Notes: a model not told the origin generated them from the letters alone. A DNA stretch of 55,625 nt from Massilia sp. Bi118 (GCF_918697865.1 NZ_CAKKMV010000025.1:1-55625), one strand, 5' to 3'; numbered from the stretch's first letter, positions 1 through 8,997 are shown. Program-made: numbers and translations.

Positions 1-410
1 GGCGCCACCGGCGCTGGCTGCGCGCCGGTGGCCGGAGCGAGCGGCACGTCGGGAACCGGCACCGCGGCGGCGCGCGCAAGCGCCTTGACGGACGCCGCCG
101 AGGGCGCCGGCGGGGCGGCGGGCACGGGCAAGGCCTCGTCCTCGCGCTCGCGCTGCAGGCGTTCCAGCTCGCGCGCGATCCAGCGCCGCCGGTCGTCGGC
201 TTCGGGCAGGAAGCGCCAGCCGCCATGTCCGCGGTACTGGCGCGCCAGCGATACCGACAGCTCTTCCAGACGATCCAGCTCGATCCCGACCGCATAGTCG
301 CCAAAGCCCGCCAGCACGTTCTGGCGCAGCAGATAGACGGCGCCCGCCGCCACCGCGAGGATCGCGAGCAGGACGGAGACGAACAGACGGTGACCGATCG
401 AGATTTTCAA
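1..410 (-). CDS. Sensor histidine kinase, BaeS-like, N-terminal part (runs off window)
   Basis: This reading frame enters from the left edge and only its first 136 codons are visible. It starts at a TTG (408-410) giving MKISIGHRLFVSVLLA; an in-frame TAG lies ten codons upstream and no ATG fits between, so TTG is the best start. One N-terminal membrane helix covers about residues 9-24. It is followed by a periplasmic stretch (FGDYAVGIELDRLEELS, then QYRGHGGWRFLPE) typical of the sensor region of BaeS/CpxA-type two-component kinases, and an alanine/proline-rich segment. The kinase core would lie outside the window, so the family call rests on the sensor region only. A REP palindrome (461-492) sits between it and the divergent esterase gene. 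Confidence 0.6.
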   Translation of the reverse strand, partial: MKISIGHRLFVSVLLAILAVAAGAVYLLRQNVLAGFGDYAVGIELDRLEELSVSLARQYRGHGGWRFLPEADDRRRWIARELERLQREREDEALPVPAAPPAPSAASVKALARAAAVPVPDVPLAPATGAQPAPVA

Positions 411-460
411 GATGTCGTAATTGGTTGGCGGCGAGCCATTCTAGGGCAAGTTTCGTCCGC

Positions 461-492
461 CGTCGTCCCCGCGAAGGCGGGGACCCAAGTTT
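461..492 (+). repeat. REP-like palindrome, single copy
   Basis: The core GTCCCCGC-gaag-GCGGGGAC forms an 8-bp stem and is followed by the conserved CCAAGTTT tail. It lies in the gap between two divergently transcribed genes and is the first of nine sites of this family in the window. Confidence 0.85.
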
Positions 493-554
493 CGATTGAC
501 GGCCCATCGAGCCCTCATTAGCATCAGCCGGGTTCATCCATCGGAGACCAGCCC

Positions 555-1985
555 ATGCCTCAAGCTTCGCCACGCGCCATCCTCATCGCCGCCGCTCTTG
601 CCATCGGCGCGCCGGCCTTTGCCGCCACCAGAACCGCACCGGTCGCCACCATCGACACCGGCAAGCTGGCGGGTGCAAGCGAGGATGGGGTGGCAAGCTG
701 GAAGGGCATTCCCTTTGCCGAGCCGCCGGTAGGGCCTTTGCGCTGGCGCGCGCCGCAGCCGGCCGCGTCGTGGAGCGGCATCCGCCAGGCCACCGAATAC
801 GGCCACGACTGCATGCAGCTCCCCTTCGCCAGCGATGCCGCGCCACTCGGCACGCCGCCGGCGGAAGACTGCCTGTATGCGAACGTCTGGAAGCCCGCCG
901 GCGCGAAAGCGGGCGGCAAGCTGCCGGTCATCGTCTGGATCTACGGCGGCGGCTTCGTCAACGGCGGCAGCTCGCCACCGACCTATACTGGCGCGTATCT
1001 GGCGAAGCAGGGCGTGGTGGTGGTCAGCTTCAATTACCGCCTCGGGCGCTTCGGCTTCTTCGCCCATCCCGGCCTGAGCCGCGAAGGCGGCGACAGCCCC
1101 GTCGGCAACTACGGCTTCATGGACCAGGTCGCGGCCCTGCAGTGGGTCAAGCGCAACGTGGCGGCCTTTGGCGGCGATCCGTCCCAGGTCACGATCTTCG
1201 GCGAGTCCGCGGGCGGCATGTCGGTCGTCACCCTGCTGAGCTCACCGATGGCGCAGGGCCTGTTCGCGAAAGCGGTAATCCTTTCCGGCGGCGATGGCGG
1301 CGCGGCGAAGGCGCCCGTGGCTTATGCCGAGCAGGTCGGCGTCAACTTCGGCGTGAAGAAAGGCATTCCGGCGGACGATCCGCAGGCGCTGGCCAAGCTG
1401 CGCGCGCTGTCCGCGGAAGAGATCGTCGACGGCATGAACCTCGCCAACCGCGCGCCCGCCAATCCGGCGACCTACCTCGGCCCCTTCACCGACGGCAAGC
1501 TGGCGCTCGATCCGAACGCCGCCTTTGCGGAGGGCCGTTTCGCCAAGGTGCCGGTGATGATCGGCGCCACCAGCGCGGACATCGGCGGCAAGACCGGCTT
1601 CATGGTCGCCGGCGCGCGCAGCATGGCGGGCACGCTGGCCGGGCAGGGCGTGCCGGTCTACGCCTACCGCTTCTCCTACGTGGCCGAATCGCTGAAGGAG
1701 CAGGGCGCCCAGCACGCCAGCGACATCCCCTTCTTCATGGACACCGCCGCCATCAAGTACGCCGGCAAGACCACCGCGCGCGACCGCGCCATGGGCAAGG
1801 CGATGAGCAGCTACCTCGTCAACTTTGCCAGGCGCGGCGACCCGAACGGCGGCGGCCTGCCGGCCTGGCCGCGCTACGCGCGCGCCAGCGACGAAATCAT
1901 GGATTTCGCCGCTACTGGCAAGCCAGTTGCGGGGAAAGATCCTTGGGGAACGGAGATTGACGCGGCACAGACTGCACGCCATTGA
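555..1985 (+). CDS. Secreted type-B carboxylesterase (para-nitrobenzyl esterase-like)
   Basis: A 476-residue alpha/beta-hydrolase predicted to hydrolyse carboxylic esters outside the cytoplasm. Residues 1-24 form a signal peptide ending in APAFAA. The type-B signature EDCLYANVW is at 104-112, the oxyanion-hole motif YGGGF at 130-134, and the nucleophile elbow GESAGG puts the catalytic serine at 218. Asp342 (SADIGG) and His387 (QHASD) fit the rest of the triad; the acid is Asp where many relatives have Glu. Length is slightly short for the family. CGGAGA lies just upstream of the ATG. It appears monocistronic; the natural substrate cannot be read from sequence. Confidence 0.9.
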   Translation: MPQASPRAILIAAALAIGAPAFAATRTAPVATIDTGKLAGASEDGVASWKGIPFAEPPVGPLRWRAPQPAASWSGIRQATEYGHDCMQLPFASDAAPLGTPPAEDCLYANVWKPAGAKAGGKLPVIVWIYGGGFVNGGSSPPTYTGAYLAKQGVVVVSFNYRLGRFGFFAHPGLSREGGDSPVGNYGFMDQVAALQWVKRNVAAFGGDPSQVTIFGESAGGMSVVTLLSSPMAQGLFAKAVILSGGDGGAAKAPVAYAEQVGVNFGVKKGIPADDPQALAKLRALSAEEIVDGMNLANRAPANPATYLGPFTDGKLALDPNAAFAEGRFAKVPVMIGATSADIGGKTGFMVAGARSMAGTLAGQGVPVYAYRFSYVAESLKEQGAQHASDIPFFMDTAAIKYAGKTTARDRAMGKAMSSYLVNFARRGDPNGGGLPAWPRYARASDEIMDFAATGKPVAGKDPWGTEIDAAQTARH

Positions 1986-2084
1986 AGCCCGGCCTGCCTG
2001 CGCACGCGTGAGAAAGTACGCATTTTCTTGCGCCGCTTTTTGATATTGTTGCAAATGTTAAATTTGACGTTGACGAGGACTTTC

Positions 2085-2777
2085 ATGAAGCGGATCGGTG
2101 CCTGGCTATTGATGATGTGTTTGCTTGCTGCGTGCAGCGATCCCGACCAGGGGCCGCCGCTGGGCCCGTTCGCCGCCATCAAGAAGACGGAAACCGATCC
2201 ACCCTTCACCATCGTCCCGCCCTCGTCGCGGAGTCCGGCGCCCTTTACTTACACCAGCAGCAATCCGGCGGTCGCGACCATTGCCGGCAACGTGGTTACC
2301 ATCAGGGGGCTCGGCGAGACCACCATCGCCGCCGCCCAGGCCGGCACTGGCGGCTGGGGGCCGACCTCGGCCTCGACCACGCTCACCGTCGGCACCGTGG
2401 CGTCGGCTTGCGTGGCGCCCGCAACGGTGGTCAACAACCAGTGCACGCCGCCGGCCAGTGATGCGAACCTGGTCACGTCCAACTTCCTGGCCTGGTCGGG
2501 CGTGAGCTTTGCGGACAACTGGAACAAGGCCAGCGCCTACTGCGCCCCGATCGTCATCCAGGGACGCAGCGGCTGGCGCCAGCCCAGCGTCGACGAGCTG
2601 AAAGCCCTGCAAGCGAGCGGCGCCCTCGTCAACCAGAACTGGACATTGGGAAATACCTGGTCCTCGACCAAGGGCGCCACGGCGAACAGCGCCAGCCATA
2701 TGGTCGTGAACCTGTCCACCGGGGCTGTTACCGAAAGCGAGGACACGGCGACTGGCTACATCACCTGCGTGCGCTGA
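2085..2777 (+). CDS. Lipoprotein with BIG2-like Ig domain and Lcl/DUF1566-like C-terminal domain
   Basis: A 230-residue predicted lipoprotein. I chose the ATG at 2085 because GACGAGGA lies just upstream and it gives a clean lipoprotein signal, MKRIGAWLLMMCLLAAC, with the acylated Cys at residue 17; an upstream in-frame ATG at 2028 would bury it. Residues about 50-100 resemble a bacterial Ig-like group 2 fold (SSNPAVATIAGNVVTI). The C-terminal region (SGWRQPSVDELKAL, NTWSSTKG) resembles the Lcl/DUF1566 domain of surface adhesin-like proteins, with Cys residues that could pair. It is likely an envelope-anchored surface protein; ligand unknown. Confidence 0.75.
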   Translation: MKRIGAWLLMMCLLAACSDPDQGPPLGPFAAIKKTETDPPFTIVPPSSRSPAPFTYTSSNPAVATIAGNVVTIRGLGETTIAAAQAGTGGWGPTSASTTLTVGTVASACVAPATVVNNQCTPPASDANLVTSNFLAWSGVSFADNWNKASAYCAPIVIQGRSGWRQPSVDELKALQASGALVNQNWTLGNTWSSTKGATANSASHMVVNLSTGAVTESEDTATGYITCVR

Positions 2778-2883
2778 GCGGACCAAGCAAAAAATATATT
2801 GCAATGTGACAATTGACGCAATTTCGATGCTTATGCATTTGGTATGGTGACGGCCTGTCCAGCAACCGCGCAAGCAGTCCGTC

Positions 2884-5124
2884 ATGATCCTCAAGCAGCA
2901 CCGCATCGCAGCCGCCGTCCACCTTGCCCTGTTGACCCTGCCGGCCGGCGCGCTGGCGCAGACCGCCCCGGCCGCCTCGGCCGAAGCCGTGTCCGCGAAG
3001 CCGGGCGATAAGCAGGCCGACAAGCAGGCCGACAAGCAGGCGAAAAAAGACGCCGCCATCTCGACCGTCGAAGTGAAGGGCGCGGCCAGCAACTACGATC
3101 CGCGCCGCGATGATACCGCCAGCAAGACGGTCCTCAACGCGGAAGAGATCCGCAAGTACGGCGACGACAACATCTACGACGTCCTCAAGCGCGCGCCGGG
3201 CGTGACCGTGACCGGCAAGACCTTGCGCATGCGGGGCCTGGGCGCCGGCTACACGCAGATCCTGGTCAACGGCGACCGCCCGCCACCAGGCTTCAACATG
3301 GACACGCTGACGCCCGACCAGATCGAGCGCATCGAGATCATCCGCGCCGCCAGCGCCGAGTACTCGATGCAGGCGATCGCCGGCACCATCAATATCGTGC
3401 TGAAGAAGGTGACCGCCAAGGCCCAGCGCGACCTGCGCCTGTCCGCCTTCCGCTCGCAACAGAGCCGCAACCTGAATGCCGGCGGCACCTGGGCCGACAA
3501 GAAGGGCAAGCTGTCCTACTTCCTGAATGCGTTCCTGTACGGCGGCGACAACGCCTTCACCAGCCGCAATGCAGAAAGTTTTGCGCTGCCTTCGGGCGAG
3601 GTGGTGCAGGCGCGCCGGTCGGCGTATGACGGCAGCGGCAGCTATCGCGGCGCGGTGTTCTTCCCGCGCCTGTCCTGGAAGTTCGACGATGGCGACGAGC
3701 TGAATGTCTCCGGCGGCATCCAATCCAACCGCAATACCTGGGGCGGGGCCTCGCACACGGAAAACCTGGTTGGCAGCTTCGCCAGACCCGACTACATCGA
3801 GAACCTGCAGAGCAGCCCGGGCGGCATGACCACCATGCAGGGCGAAGTCGGCTGGATCGCCAAGCTGGCCGGCGGCAAGCTGGACCTGAAGGTGTCCGCG
3901 GACCGCAACCGCAACACCAACGACAGCTATTCTGAAATGTTCACGCTGGGGCGCGCCCAGCGCCTGCTGCGCGACTGGGACAGCATCGACCGCGGCCACC
4001 GCTACGGCCTGAAGGCCAAATACACGCGTTCCCTGTTCGACGGCCATTCGCTGGCGGCCGGCCTGGATACGAGCGTGCAGGAAAACGAGCAGACGCGCGA
4101 CCGCCATGACCAGCTGAACCAGGATACGCCGACCCACATCATCGAGACCTTCACGCCCAGGCTCACGCGCCTGGCCGGCTTCGCACAGGACGAGTGGAGC
4201 ATCGACAAGCAGCTCTCGGTGTATCTGGGGGCGCGCTGGGAAGGCGTGCAGACCGACAGCGAGGCAGTGGGAACGGCGGCCGCGCCTATCGTGACCAGCT
4301 CGCGCAGCCATGTGCTCAGCCCTGTGGCCCAGACCCTGTACAAATTCCCGGGCGGCAGCGGACGCCAGCTGCGCCTGGCCTACACCCGCACCTACAAGGC
4401 GCCGACCATCGACCAGTTGACGGCGCGCCGCTACGAGACCGCCGTCAACACCCGCTTCGATCCGGATTCGAGCGGGAACCCGGATCTGCGCCCGGAGCTG
4501 GCCAACGGCCTCGACATCACCTACGAGCACTTCCTGAAGGATGGCGCGATGCTGTCGGCGAGCGTATCGCGGCGCGCGATCAGCGACTATATCCGTACCC
4601 GCCTCGACATCGATGCCAACGGCCGCTGGGTCTACCGTCCGATCAACGACGGCGACGCCCTGGTGCGCTCGCTGCAGCTCGAAGCAAAGACGCCAGGCAA
4701 GCTGCTGTCGGATGCCCTCAGCGCTTTCGACCTGCGCGCAAGCTTCAGCCGCAACTGGTCGCGCGTGTCGGCCGTGCCCGGCCCCGACAACCGCCTTGAT
4801 GGCCAGACCTCGATGTCGGCCACCGCCGGCATCGACTACCGCAAGGGTGACCTGACGCTTGGCAGCAGTCTGTCCTGGCAGAAGGGCGGCTGGGTGCGCA
4901 TCTCGGAAGCCCAAAGCCAGTTCCAGCAGACCCGCCGCGACCTGGACGCCTATCTGCTCTACAAATTCAATCCGCGCTACCAGCTGCGGGTATCGGCCAA
5001 CAACATCCTCGGCATGGACAACCCTTCGGACCGCATCTACCAGGATGCATCGGGGACGACGCGCGAGACCGGGTTCTCGCCGGGATCGGTGCGGGTCGGG
5101 GCAAACCTGGAGATGAAGTTCTGA
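2884..5124 (+). CDS. TonB-dependent outer-membrane receptor
   Basis: A 746-residue outer-membrane receptor predicted to import a scarce ligand with energy from TonB. A signal peptide ends near ALAQ (about residue 26). A Lys/Asp-rich linker holding three DKQA units follows, then a TonB-box-like ISTVEVKG, a plug domain (about 75-180: DNIYDVLKRAPGVTV, RIEIIRAASAEYS, AGTINIVLKK), and a long beta-barrel ending in the classic C-terminal Phe (EMKF). It converges with the Fur-controlled reductase operon on the other strand. That makes a siderophore ligand plausible, but no Fur box is visible upstream of this gene itself. An AT-rich segment (2786-2850) probably holds the promoter. Confidence 0.9.
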   Translation: MILKQHRIAAAVHLALLTLPAGALAQTAPAASAEAVSAKPGDKQADKQADKQAKKDAAISTVEVKGAASNYDPRRDDTASKTVLNAEEIRKYGDDNIYDVLKRAPGVTVTGKTLRMRGLGAGYTQILVNGDRPPPGFNMDTLTPDQIERIEIIRAASAEYSMQAIAGTINIVLKKVTAKAQRDLRLSAFRSQQSRNLNAGGTWADKKGKLSYFLNAFLYGGDNAFTSRNAESFALPSGEVVQARRSAYDGSGSYRGAVFFPRLSWKFDDGDELNVSGGIQSNRNTWGGASHTENLVGSFARPDYIENLQSSPGGMTTMQGEVGWIAKLAGGKLDLKVSADRNRNTNDSYSEMFTLGRAQRLLRDWDSIDRGHRYGLKAKYTRSLFDGHSLAAGLDTSVQENEQTRDRHDQLNQDTPTHIIETFTPRLTRLAGFAQDEWSIDKQLSVYLGARWEGVQTDSEAVGTAAAPIVTSSRSHVLSPVAQTLYKFPGGSGRQLRLAYTRTYKAPTIDQLTARRYETAVNTRFDPDSSGNPDLRPELANGLDITYEHFLKDGAMLSASVSRRAISDYIRTRLDIDANGRWVYRPINDGDALVRSLQLEAKTPGKLLSDALSAFDLRASFSRNWSRVSAVPGPDNRLDGQTSMSATAGIDYRKGDLTLGSSLSWQKGGWVRISEAQSQFQQTRRDLDAYLLYKFNPRYQLRVSANNILGMDNPSDRIYQDASGTTRETGFSPGSVRVGANLEMKF

Positions 5125-5130
5125 GCGTGC

Positions 5131-5161
5131 AAAAAAAATCCGCCGGCCCTGAGGCCGGCGG
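5131..5161 (-). terminator. Intrinsic terminator of the Fur-regulated operon
   Basis: CCGCCGGCC-ctga-GGCCGGCGG (5140-5161) is a perfect 9-bp stem with a 4-base loop. Read on the minus strand it is followed by eight T residues (5138-5131), so it ends transcription of the leftward operon closing at 5251. It also lies just after the convergent receptor gene, but it lacks a T-run on the plus strand. Confidence 0.85.
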
Positions 5162-5250
5162 GTGAATGCACAGCTGAAGGGGGCTATGCACAAGAGATTG
5201 AAGCCAGTCTAACGATCCATCGTGTCAGCTTGATGACAAGGCCGGGCTAC

Positions 5251-6594
5251 TTAATACACGTCGCGCCGGTAACGCCCCTCGGCCGTCAAGCGCTCCACCA
5301 CCCCGCCGCCAAGTATCTCCTGCAGCGCCTCGTGCACCCCGCCCGCCATCCCCTGCAGGCTGCCGCACACATAAATCGCGGCCCCGTGGTCCACCCACTG
5401 CCGCACCAGCACGGCCTGCGCACGCAGCATATCCTGCACATACAGCCTCCTGTCCTGATCGCGCGAAAACGCCAGGTCCAGCTTTTCCAGCCAGCCGGCC
5501 GACTGCCAGCCTTCCAGCTCCCCGCGCAGCAGGAAGTCGTGGGCGGCATTGCGCTCGCCGAACAGCAGCCAGTTCTCGCGCACGCCCAGCTGGACGCGCG
5601 CGCGCAGCAGGCCGCGCAGGCCGGCCAGGCCGCTGCCGTTGCCGATCAAAAGCATGGGCCGGCGCGCGTTGTCGCCGAGGCGGAAGCGCTGGTGTTCGCG
5701 GATGCGCAGGCGGATCGCATCGTCGCTCGATGCGCCTTCGCACAGCCAGCCGGAGGCCGCGCCGGGGCTGCCGTCCTCGTGCCGCTGCAGGCGCACCAGC
5801 AGTTCCAGCCGGCCGTCGGACGGGAGCGAGGCGATCGAATATTCGCGCGGATGCTCCGGGTCCGCAGGCGCGCTGACTTGCGCCAGGTCGCCGGCTTCCC
5901 ATTCGGGCAGCACGGTATCGACCGGCGCCAGCGCCAGGCGGTATAAAGGGCTGCCGGCGCTGCCGGGATTGAGCAGCTCGCGCTCGGCGATGCGCCAGTT
6001 CCCATAGGCCGGCGCTTCCCAGTCCGGCGCGTCGTCGGTGCCGGCCAGGCGGGCAAGATGGTGCTGCCAATGTTCGAGGGCGACGGCATCGCCGCGGTCG
6101 ACGTCGATGCGCTCGAACAGCGGCGTGGCGCCGGCTTTCGCCAGCCAGGCGTCCAGCGCGCGGCCGAAGCCGCAGAAGTTGGCGTAGCTGCGGTCGCCCA
6201 GCGCCAGCACCGCGTAGTGCAGGTGAGCGAGATCGGCGCCGTCCGCCATCAGGCGCTCGGCGAAGCGGGCGGCCGTGTCGGGCGCGTCGCCTTCGCCATA
6301 GGTGCTGGCGATGAACAGGATGCGGGTGGCGCCGCGCAGGCTGGCGTCGTCGAGGCTGGAGATGCAGGCCGCGCGCGCCGCCAGGCCGCCGGTGGCGAGC
6401 AGGTCGGCGCTGCGTTTGGCCAGGTATTCGGCGCTGCCGGTCTGGCTTGCGTAGACGACCAGCCAGTCGGCCGGCGCGCCTGAAGCCTTCGACTTCAAAC
6501 GCGCCGCGCGCAGGTAGTTCGCGCACATCGCCAGCCAGGCGCCGGACAGCAGGAGGGCGCTGCCCCAGCGCAGCGGTTCGATCGTCATCATCAT
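5251..6594 (-). CDS. Membrane-anchored flavodoxin/NADPH reductase (sulfite reductase flavoprotein-like)
   Basis: A 447-residue diflavin reductase: an N-terminal membrane helix (about residues 9-30), an FMN-binding flavodoxin domain (VVYASQTGSAEYLAKR, STYGEGDAPDTAARF, LALGDRSYANFCGFG), then a ferredoxin-NADP reductase domain with the FAD motif REYSIASLP, an NADP-binding GNGSGLAGLR and YVCGSLQGM. It ends in RYRRDVY like CysJ. The GNGSGLAGLR motif departs from the usual GPGTGIAPFR. The start overlaps the apbE stop by ATGA, so translation is probably coupled. In this context it most likely draws electrons from cytoplasmic NADPH for the envelope redox proteins of the operon rather than for sulfite; no cysI is nearby. 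Confidence 0.85.
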   Translation of the reverse strand: MMMTIEPLRWGSALLLSGAWLAMCANYLRAARLKSKASGAPADWLVVYASQTGSAEYLAKRSADLLATGGLAARAACISSLDDASLRGATRILFIASTYGEGDAPDTAARFAERLMADGADLAHLHYAVLALGDRSYANFCGFGRALDAWLAKAGATPLFERIDVDRGDAVALEHWQHHLARLAGTDDAPDWEAPAYGNWRIAERELLNPGSAGSPLYRLALAPVDTVLPEWEAGDLAQVSAPADPEHPREYSIASLPSDGRLELLVRLQRHEDGSPGAASGWLCEGASSDDAIRLRIREHQRFRLGDNARRPMLLIGNGSGLAGLRGLLRARVQLGVRENWLLFGERNAAHDFLLRGELEGWQSAGWLEKLDLAFSRDQDRRLYVQDMLRAQAVLVRQWVDHGAAIYVCGSLQGMAGGVHEALQEILGGGVVERLTAEGRYRRDVY

Positions 6595-7613
6595 TGCAGC
6601 AGTTCGCGCCAGGCGGGGGTGTCGACTTCGTGCAGGCCGTCGTCGGAGCGTATTAAATACCGTGCCGCGATGCCGCGCTGGGTGGCGAAGGGCAGGCCGG
6701 CTTCCACGCCCATCACGGTCAGCGCGGTGGAAAGGGCGTCGGCCGCCATGCAGGTCGGGGTCAGCACCGTCACCGAGGCGACGTTGTTGGCGATCGGGTA
6801 GCCCGTACGCGGGTCCAGCGTGTGCGAGGCGCGCTGGCGCGCATGGTGGAAGTAACGGCGGTAGTCGCCGGAGGTGGCCACCGCCAGGCCGTGCAGGGCG
6901 ACCGTCGATTGCGGGACTGGCTCAGTTGCAATTCCAGCGACCGCATCGGGCACGCCTTCCAGCTCCACCCACCAGGGCTGGCCATCGAGCTTGACGCCGG
7001 CGCCGCGCAGTTCGCCGCCGACTTCGACCAGGTAGTGCTTTATGCCCAGCGCTTCCAGGCGCCGCGCCAGGCAGTCGACCGCATAGCCTTTCGCGACCGA
7101 AGAGAGGTCGAGGATGGCGCCGCCGGGCTGGTAGAGACAGCGCTGTTCGCGGTCGAGCCGCGGGCGGCGGCCCTGGCGCTCGGCCAGCACGGCGGCCACC
7201 ACTTCCCGGGCCGGCGCATAAAAGCCGGCCTGGTCGTAGCGGCCGGTCGGTCCGAAGCCCCACAGGTTCACCAGGCTGCCGGCCGCCGGGTCGTAGGCGC
7301 CGCCGCTGTCTTCGCGCACCGCCAGTGCGTAGTCCATCACTTCGAAGAACTGCGGCGGCAGCTTGTGCCAGCTGCCGGCCGGCGCCCGGTTGTAGCGCGA
7401 CAGCAGGGAAGCGCCGTCCCAGTGGCTCATCTGCGCGACGATCTCGTCCAGCTCCTGCTGCAGCGCGGACTGCAGGTCGCCCTGCCACTCGGGCGGCAGC
7501 ATCATGCGGGCCGACCAGTCCGTGCCCATCGAGGTCCCGCCCAGCGTGTGCAAACGGCAGCCGGCGGCGGGCGTAGCGGGGTCGATCTCGAGTGGAACCA
7601 GTACGGCGCGCAT
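6591..7613 (-). CDS. apbE: FAD:protein FMN transferase (ApbE)
   Basis: ApbE attaches FMN covalently, from FAD, to Thr/Ser in a D-x-x-[S/T]-G-A-[S/T] motif of target proteins. I start at the ATG at 7611-7613 (MRAVLVPLE), 10 bases after the preceding gene, rather than at the in-frame ATG at 7673 inside that gene. The result is 340 residues, typical for the family. Family motifs are clear: GTSMGTDWS near the N-terminus, GGAYDPAAGSLVNLWGFG, LDLSSVAKGYAVD, SHTLDPRTGYP and the Mg-binding CMAADALSTAL. No cleavable signal is obvious, so it may act in the cytoplasm or use another anchor. The DUF2271 protein two genes upstream carries a matching acceptor motif. Confidence 0.93.
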   Translation of the reverse strand: MRAVLVPLEIDPATPAAGCRLHTLGGTSMGTDWSARMMLPPEWQGDLQSALQQELDEIVAQMSHWDGASLLSRYNRAPAGSWHKLPPQFFEVMDYALAVREDSGGAYDPAAGSLVNLWGFGPTGRYDQAGFYAPAREVVAAVLAERQGRRPRLDREQRCLYQPGGAILDLSSVAKGYAVDCLARRLEALGIKHYLVEVGGELRGAGVKLDGQPWWVELEGVPDAVAGIATEPVPQSTVALHGLAVATSGDYRRYFHHARQRASHTLDPRTGYPIANNVASVTVLTPTCMAADALSTALTVMGVEAGLPFATQRGIAARYLIRSDDGLHEVDTPAWRELLQ

Positions 7614-7623
7614 CGTGAAAGCT

Positions 7624-8454
7624 TTACTCCGGCAGGATCTCGAGCGTGGCCGAGTAGCTGTAGCGCTTGGCATCGGCCGGACCGTCGGCGCCCGGGCCCT
7701 TCGGCGCGTTGGCCGGCCAGGCGGCGCTCAGCCAGTACATGTTCGGCGCCGGCAGGGTGAACGTGACTTCGCCCCTGGCGTCGGTGCTGAGGCGCACTTC
7801 GTTGATCGTGCCGCGGTACTTGACGCCGCCCGGGACCAGGCTGAACGGGAAGTTGGCCAGCGGCTTGCCGTCCAGCTGGAAGCGGAAGGTGGCCTTTTCG
7901 CCGGCGCGCAGTTCGGTCGGGTGGGTGACCGGCACCAGTTCGAGGCCGGTGTTCAGCGGCTTGAGGGCGCCGGTGCTCGGCTTGTTCAGGGTGACGAAGG
8001 TGTCCTGGCGCTGGACCACGGTGGTGCGCTTGACGTCGGTGGCGCCGGCCGGGACTTCCTTGTCGGCGTTCCGCGCGGTGGCGCGGAAGCGCTTCATCTC
8101 GCCGTTCAGCTTGTAGCTGCCCATGACGTTGGTCGCGGCCAGGGTGACGCGGTAGGTGCCGTCCTTCGGCAGCTTGAGGTCGACGCTGGAGCGGAACTTG
8201 CCGACCGTGGCTGCGGGCGCCAGGCTGGTCTGGCCGTCCGGATCGGTGACGGTCAGGCCGTCCATGCGCAGCGGCATGTGATCGACGTTGAACAGGCCTT
8301 CGGAGACGGCGCCGTCGATCGTGACCCAGGCTTCGCGCTCGGTCTCGATGAAGGTGCTGGTCGGGAGCATCCACGGACGGTGGGCCTGGGCGGCGCAGGC
8401 AATGCCGGCCAGGGCAAGGGCGATGGCGAACTGCTTCATGAATTTGGCTTGCAT
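7624..8454 (-). CDS. DUF4198 domain periplasmic protein
   Basis: A 276-residue exported protein with a signal peptide ending ACAAQA; the mature N-terminus begins HRPWMLP, a conserved His start in this family. The body is predicted beta-rich, with Ig-like segments (DGTYRVTLAATNVMG, GEVTFTLPAPNMYWLSAAW). AAGGGG six bases upstream supports the start at 8454 over a second in-frame ATG at 8439. DUF4198 proteins are often found beside metal transport genes and may bind metal or a redox partner; no biochemical role can be assigned from sequence. It is third in the Fur-controlled operon. Confidence 0.85.
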   Translation of the reverse strand: MQAKFMKQFAIALALAGIACAAQAHRPWMLPTSTFIETEREAWVTIDGAVSEGLFNVDHMPLRMDGLTVTDPDGQTSLAPAATVGKFRSSVDLKLPKDGTYRVTLAATNVMGSYKLNGEMKRFRATARNADKEVPAGATDVKRTTVVQRQDTFVTLNKPSTGALKPLNTGLELVPVTHPTELRAGEKATFRFQLDGKPLANFPFSLVPGGVKYRGTINEVRLSTDARGEVTFTLPAPNMYWLSAAWPANAPKGPGADGPADAKRYSYSATLEILPE

Positions 8455-8464
8455 GCTGTACCCC

Positions 8465-8977
8465 TTATTGGACCGACACAGAAACCGCGCCCAGCTCTTC
8501 CTTGCCGGCGCTTGACGCGGCCAGCTTGCCCTTGGCCGGCCAGGTGAAGGGCACGCGCACCAGTTCGCGGCCGCCGGCTTCGCGGGCGGCTTCGATGACC
8601 AGTTTGTAGTCGCCGGCCGGCAGCTTGTCCAGGCCGGCCTTGGCGGAGGCGAAGCTCAGGGTCTGCACGCCCGCCGGGCGGGTCGCGCCGGAGACGCCGT
8701 CCATCGGCAGCTCGACGTCGCGGCCGGCCTTGCGCCACCAGGTGCGCAGGTCCTTGACCCACTTGGTGCCGGCGTTGTCCTTCTTCTTGACGTCGTACAG
8801 CACCGCAAGAGTAGAAGCGACAGTCTGGTCGCCGCGCTCGATCCAGATCGCGACATAGGGCTTGTGGTACTCGGCCACGTTCAGCTGCGGCAGTTCGAAC
8901 TTGACGGTCAGGTCGGCGGCCAGGGCGCCGTTGGCGACCAGCGGGAGAGCCAACGCGAGCGAGTGGGACAGTTTCAT
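8465..8977 (-). CDS. DUF2271 periplasmic protein, predicted flavinylated
   Basis: A 170-residue exported protein. The start at 8975-8977 gives MKLSHSLALALPLVANGALAA, a normal signal peptide; longer in-frame starts would overlap the PepSY gene. The DUF2271 body contains DGVSGAT at residues 93-99 (8681-8701), an exact match to the ApbE acceptor motif, with Thr99 as the predicted FMN-carrying residue. apbE lies in the same operon. I infer it is a periplasmic FMN carrier receiving electrons from the PepSY membrane protein. The stop lies 10 bases before the DUF4198 start. Confidence 0.85.
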   Translation of the reverse strand: MKLSHSLALALPLVANGALAADLTVKFELPQLNVAEYHKPYVAIWIERGDQTVASTLAVLYDVKKKDNAGTKWVKDLRTWWRKAGRDVELPMDGVSGATRPAGVQTLSFASAKAGLDKLPAGDYKLVIEAAREAGGRELVRVPFTWPAKGKLAASSAGKEELGAVSVSVQ

Positions 8978-8997
8978 GAGCAAGCTTTCAAGGTGGA

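Noticed and set aside
1..54. GC-rich inverted repeat at the left edge as a terminator
   Set aside because: It lies within the coding frame of the partial kinase in an Ala/Pro-rich stretch and has no T-run.
2761..5193. 810-codon open frame opposite the TonB receptor gene
   Set aside because: It is the antisense shadow of a well-supported gene; its product is low-complexity Arg/Ala/Val/Gly sequence without motifs, as expected in high-GC DNA.
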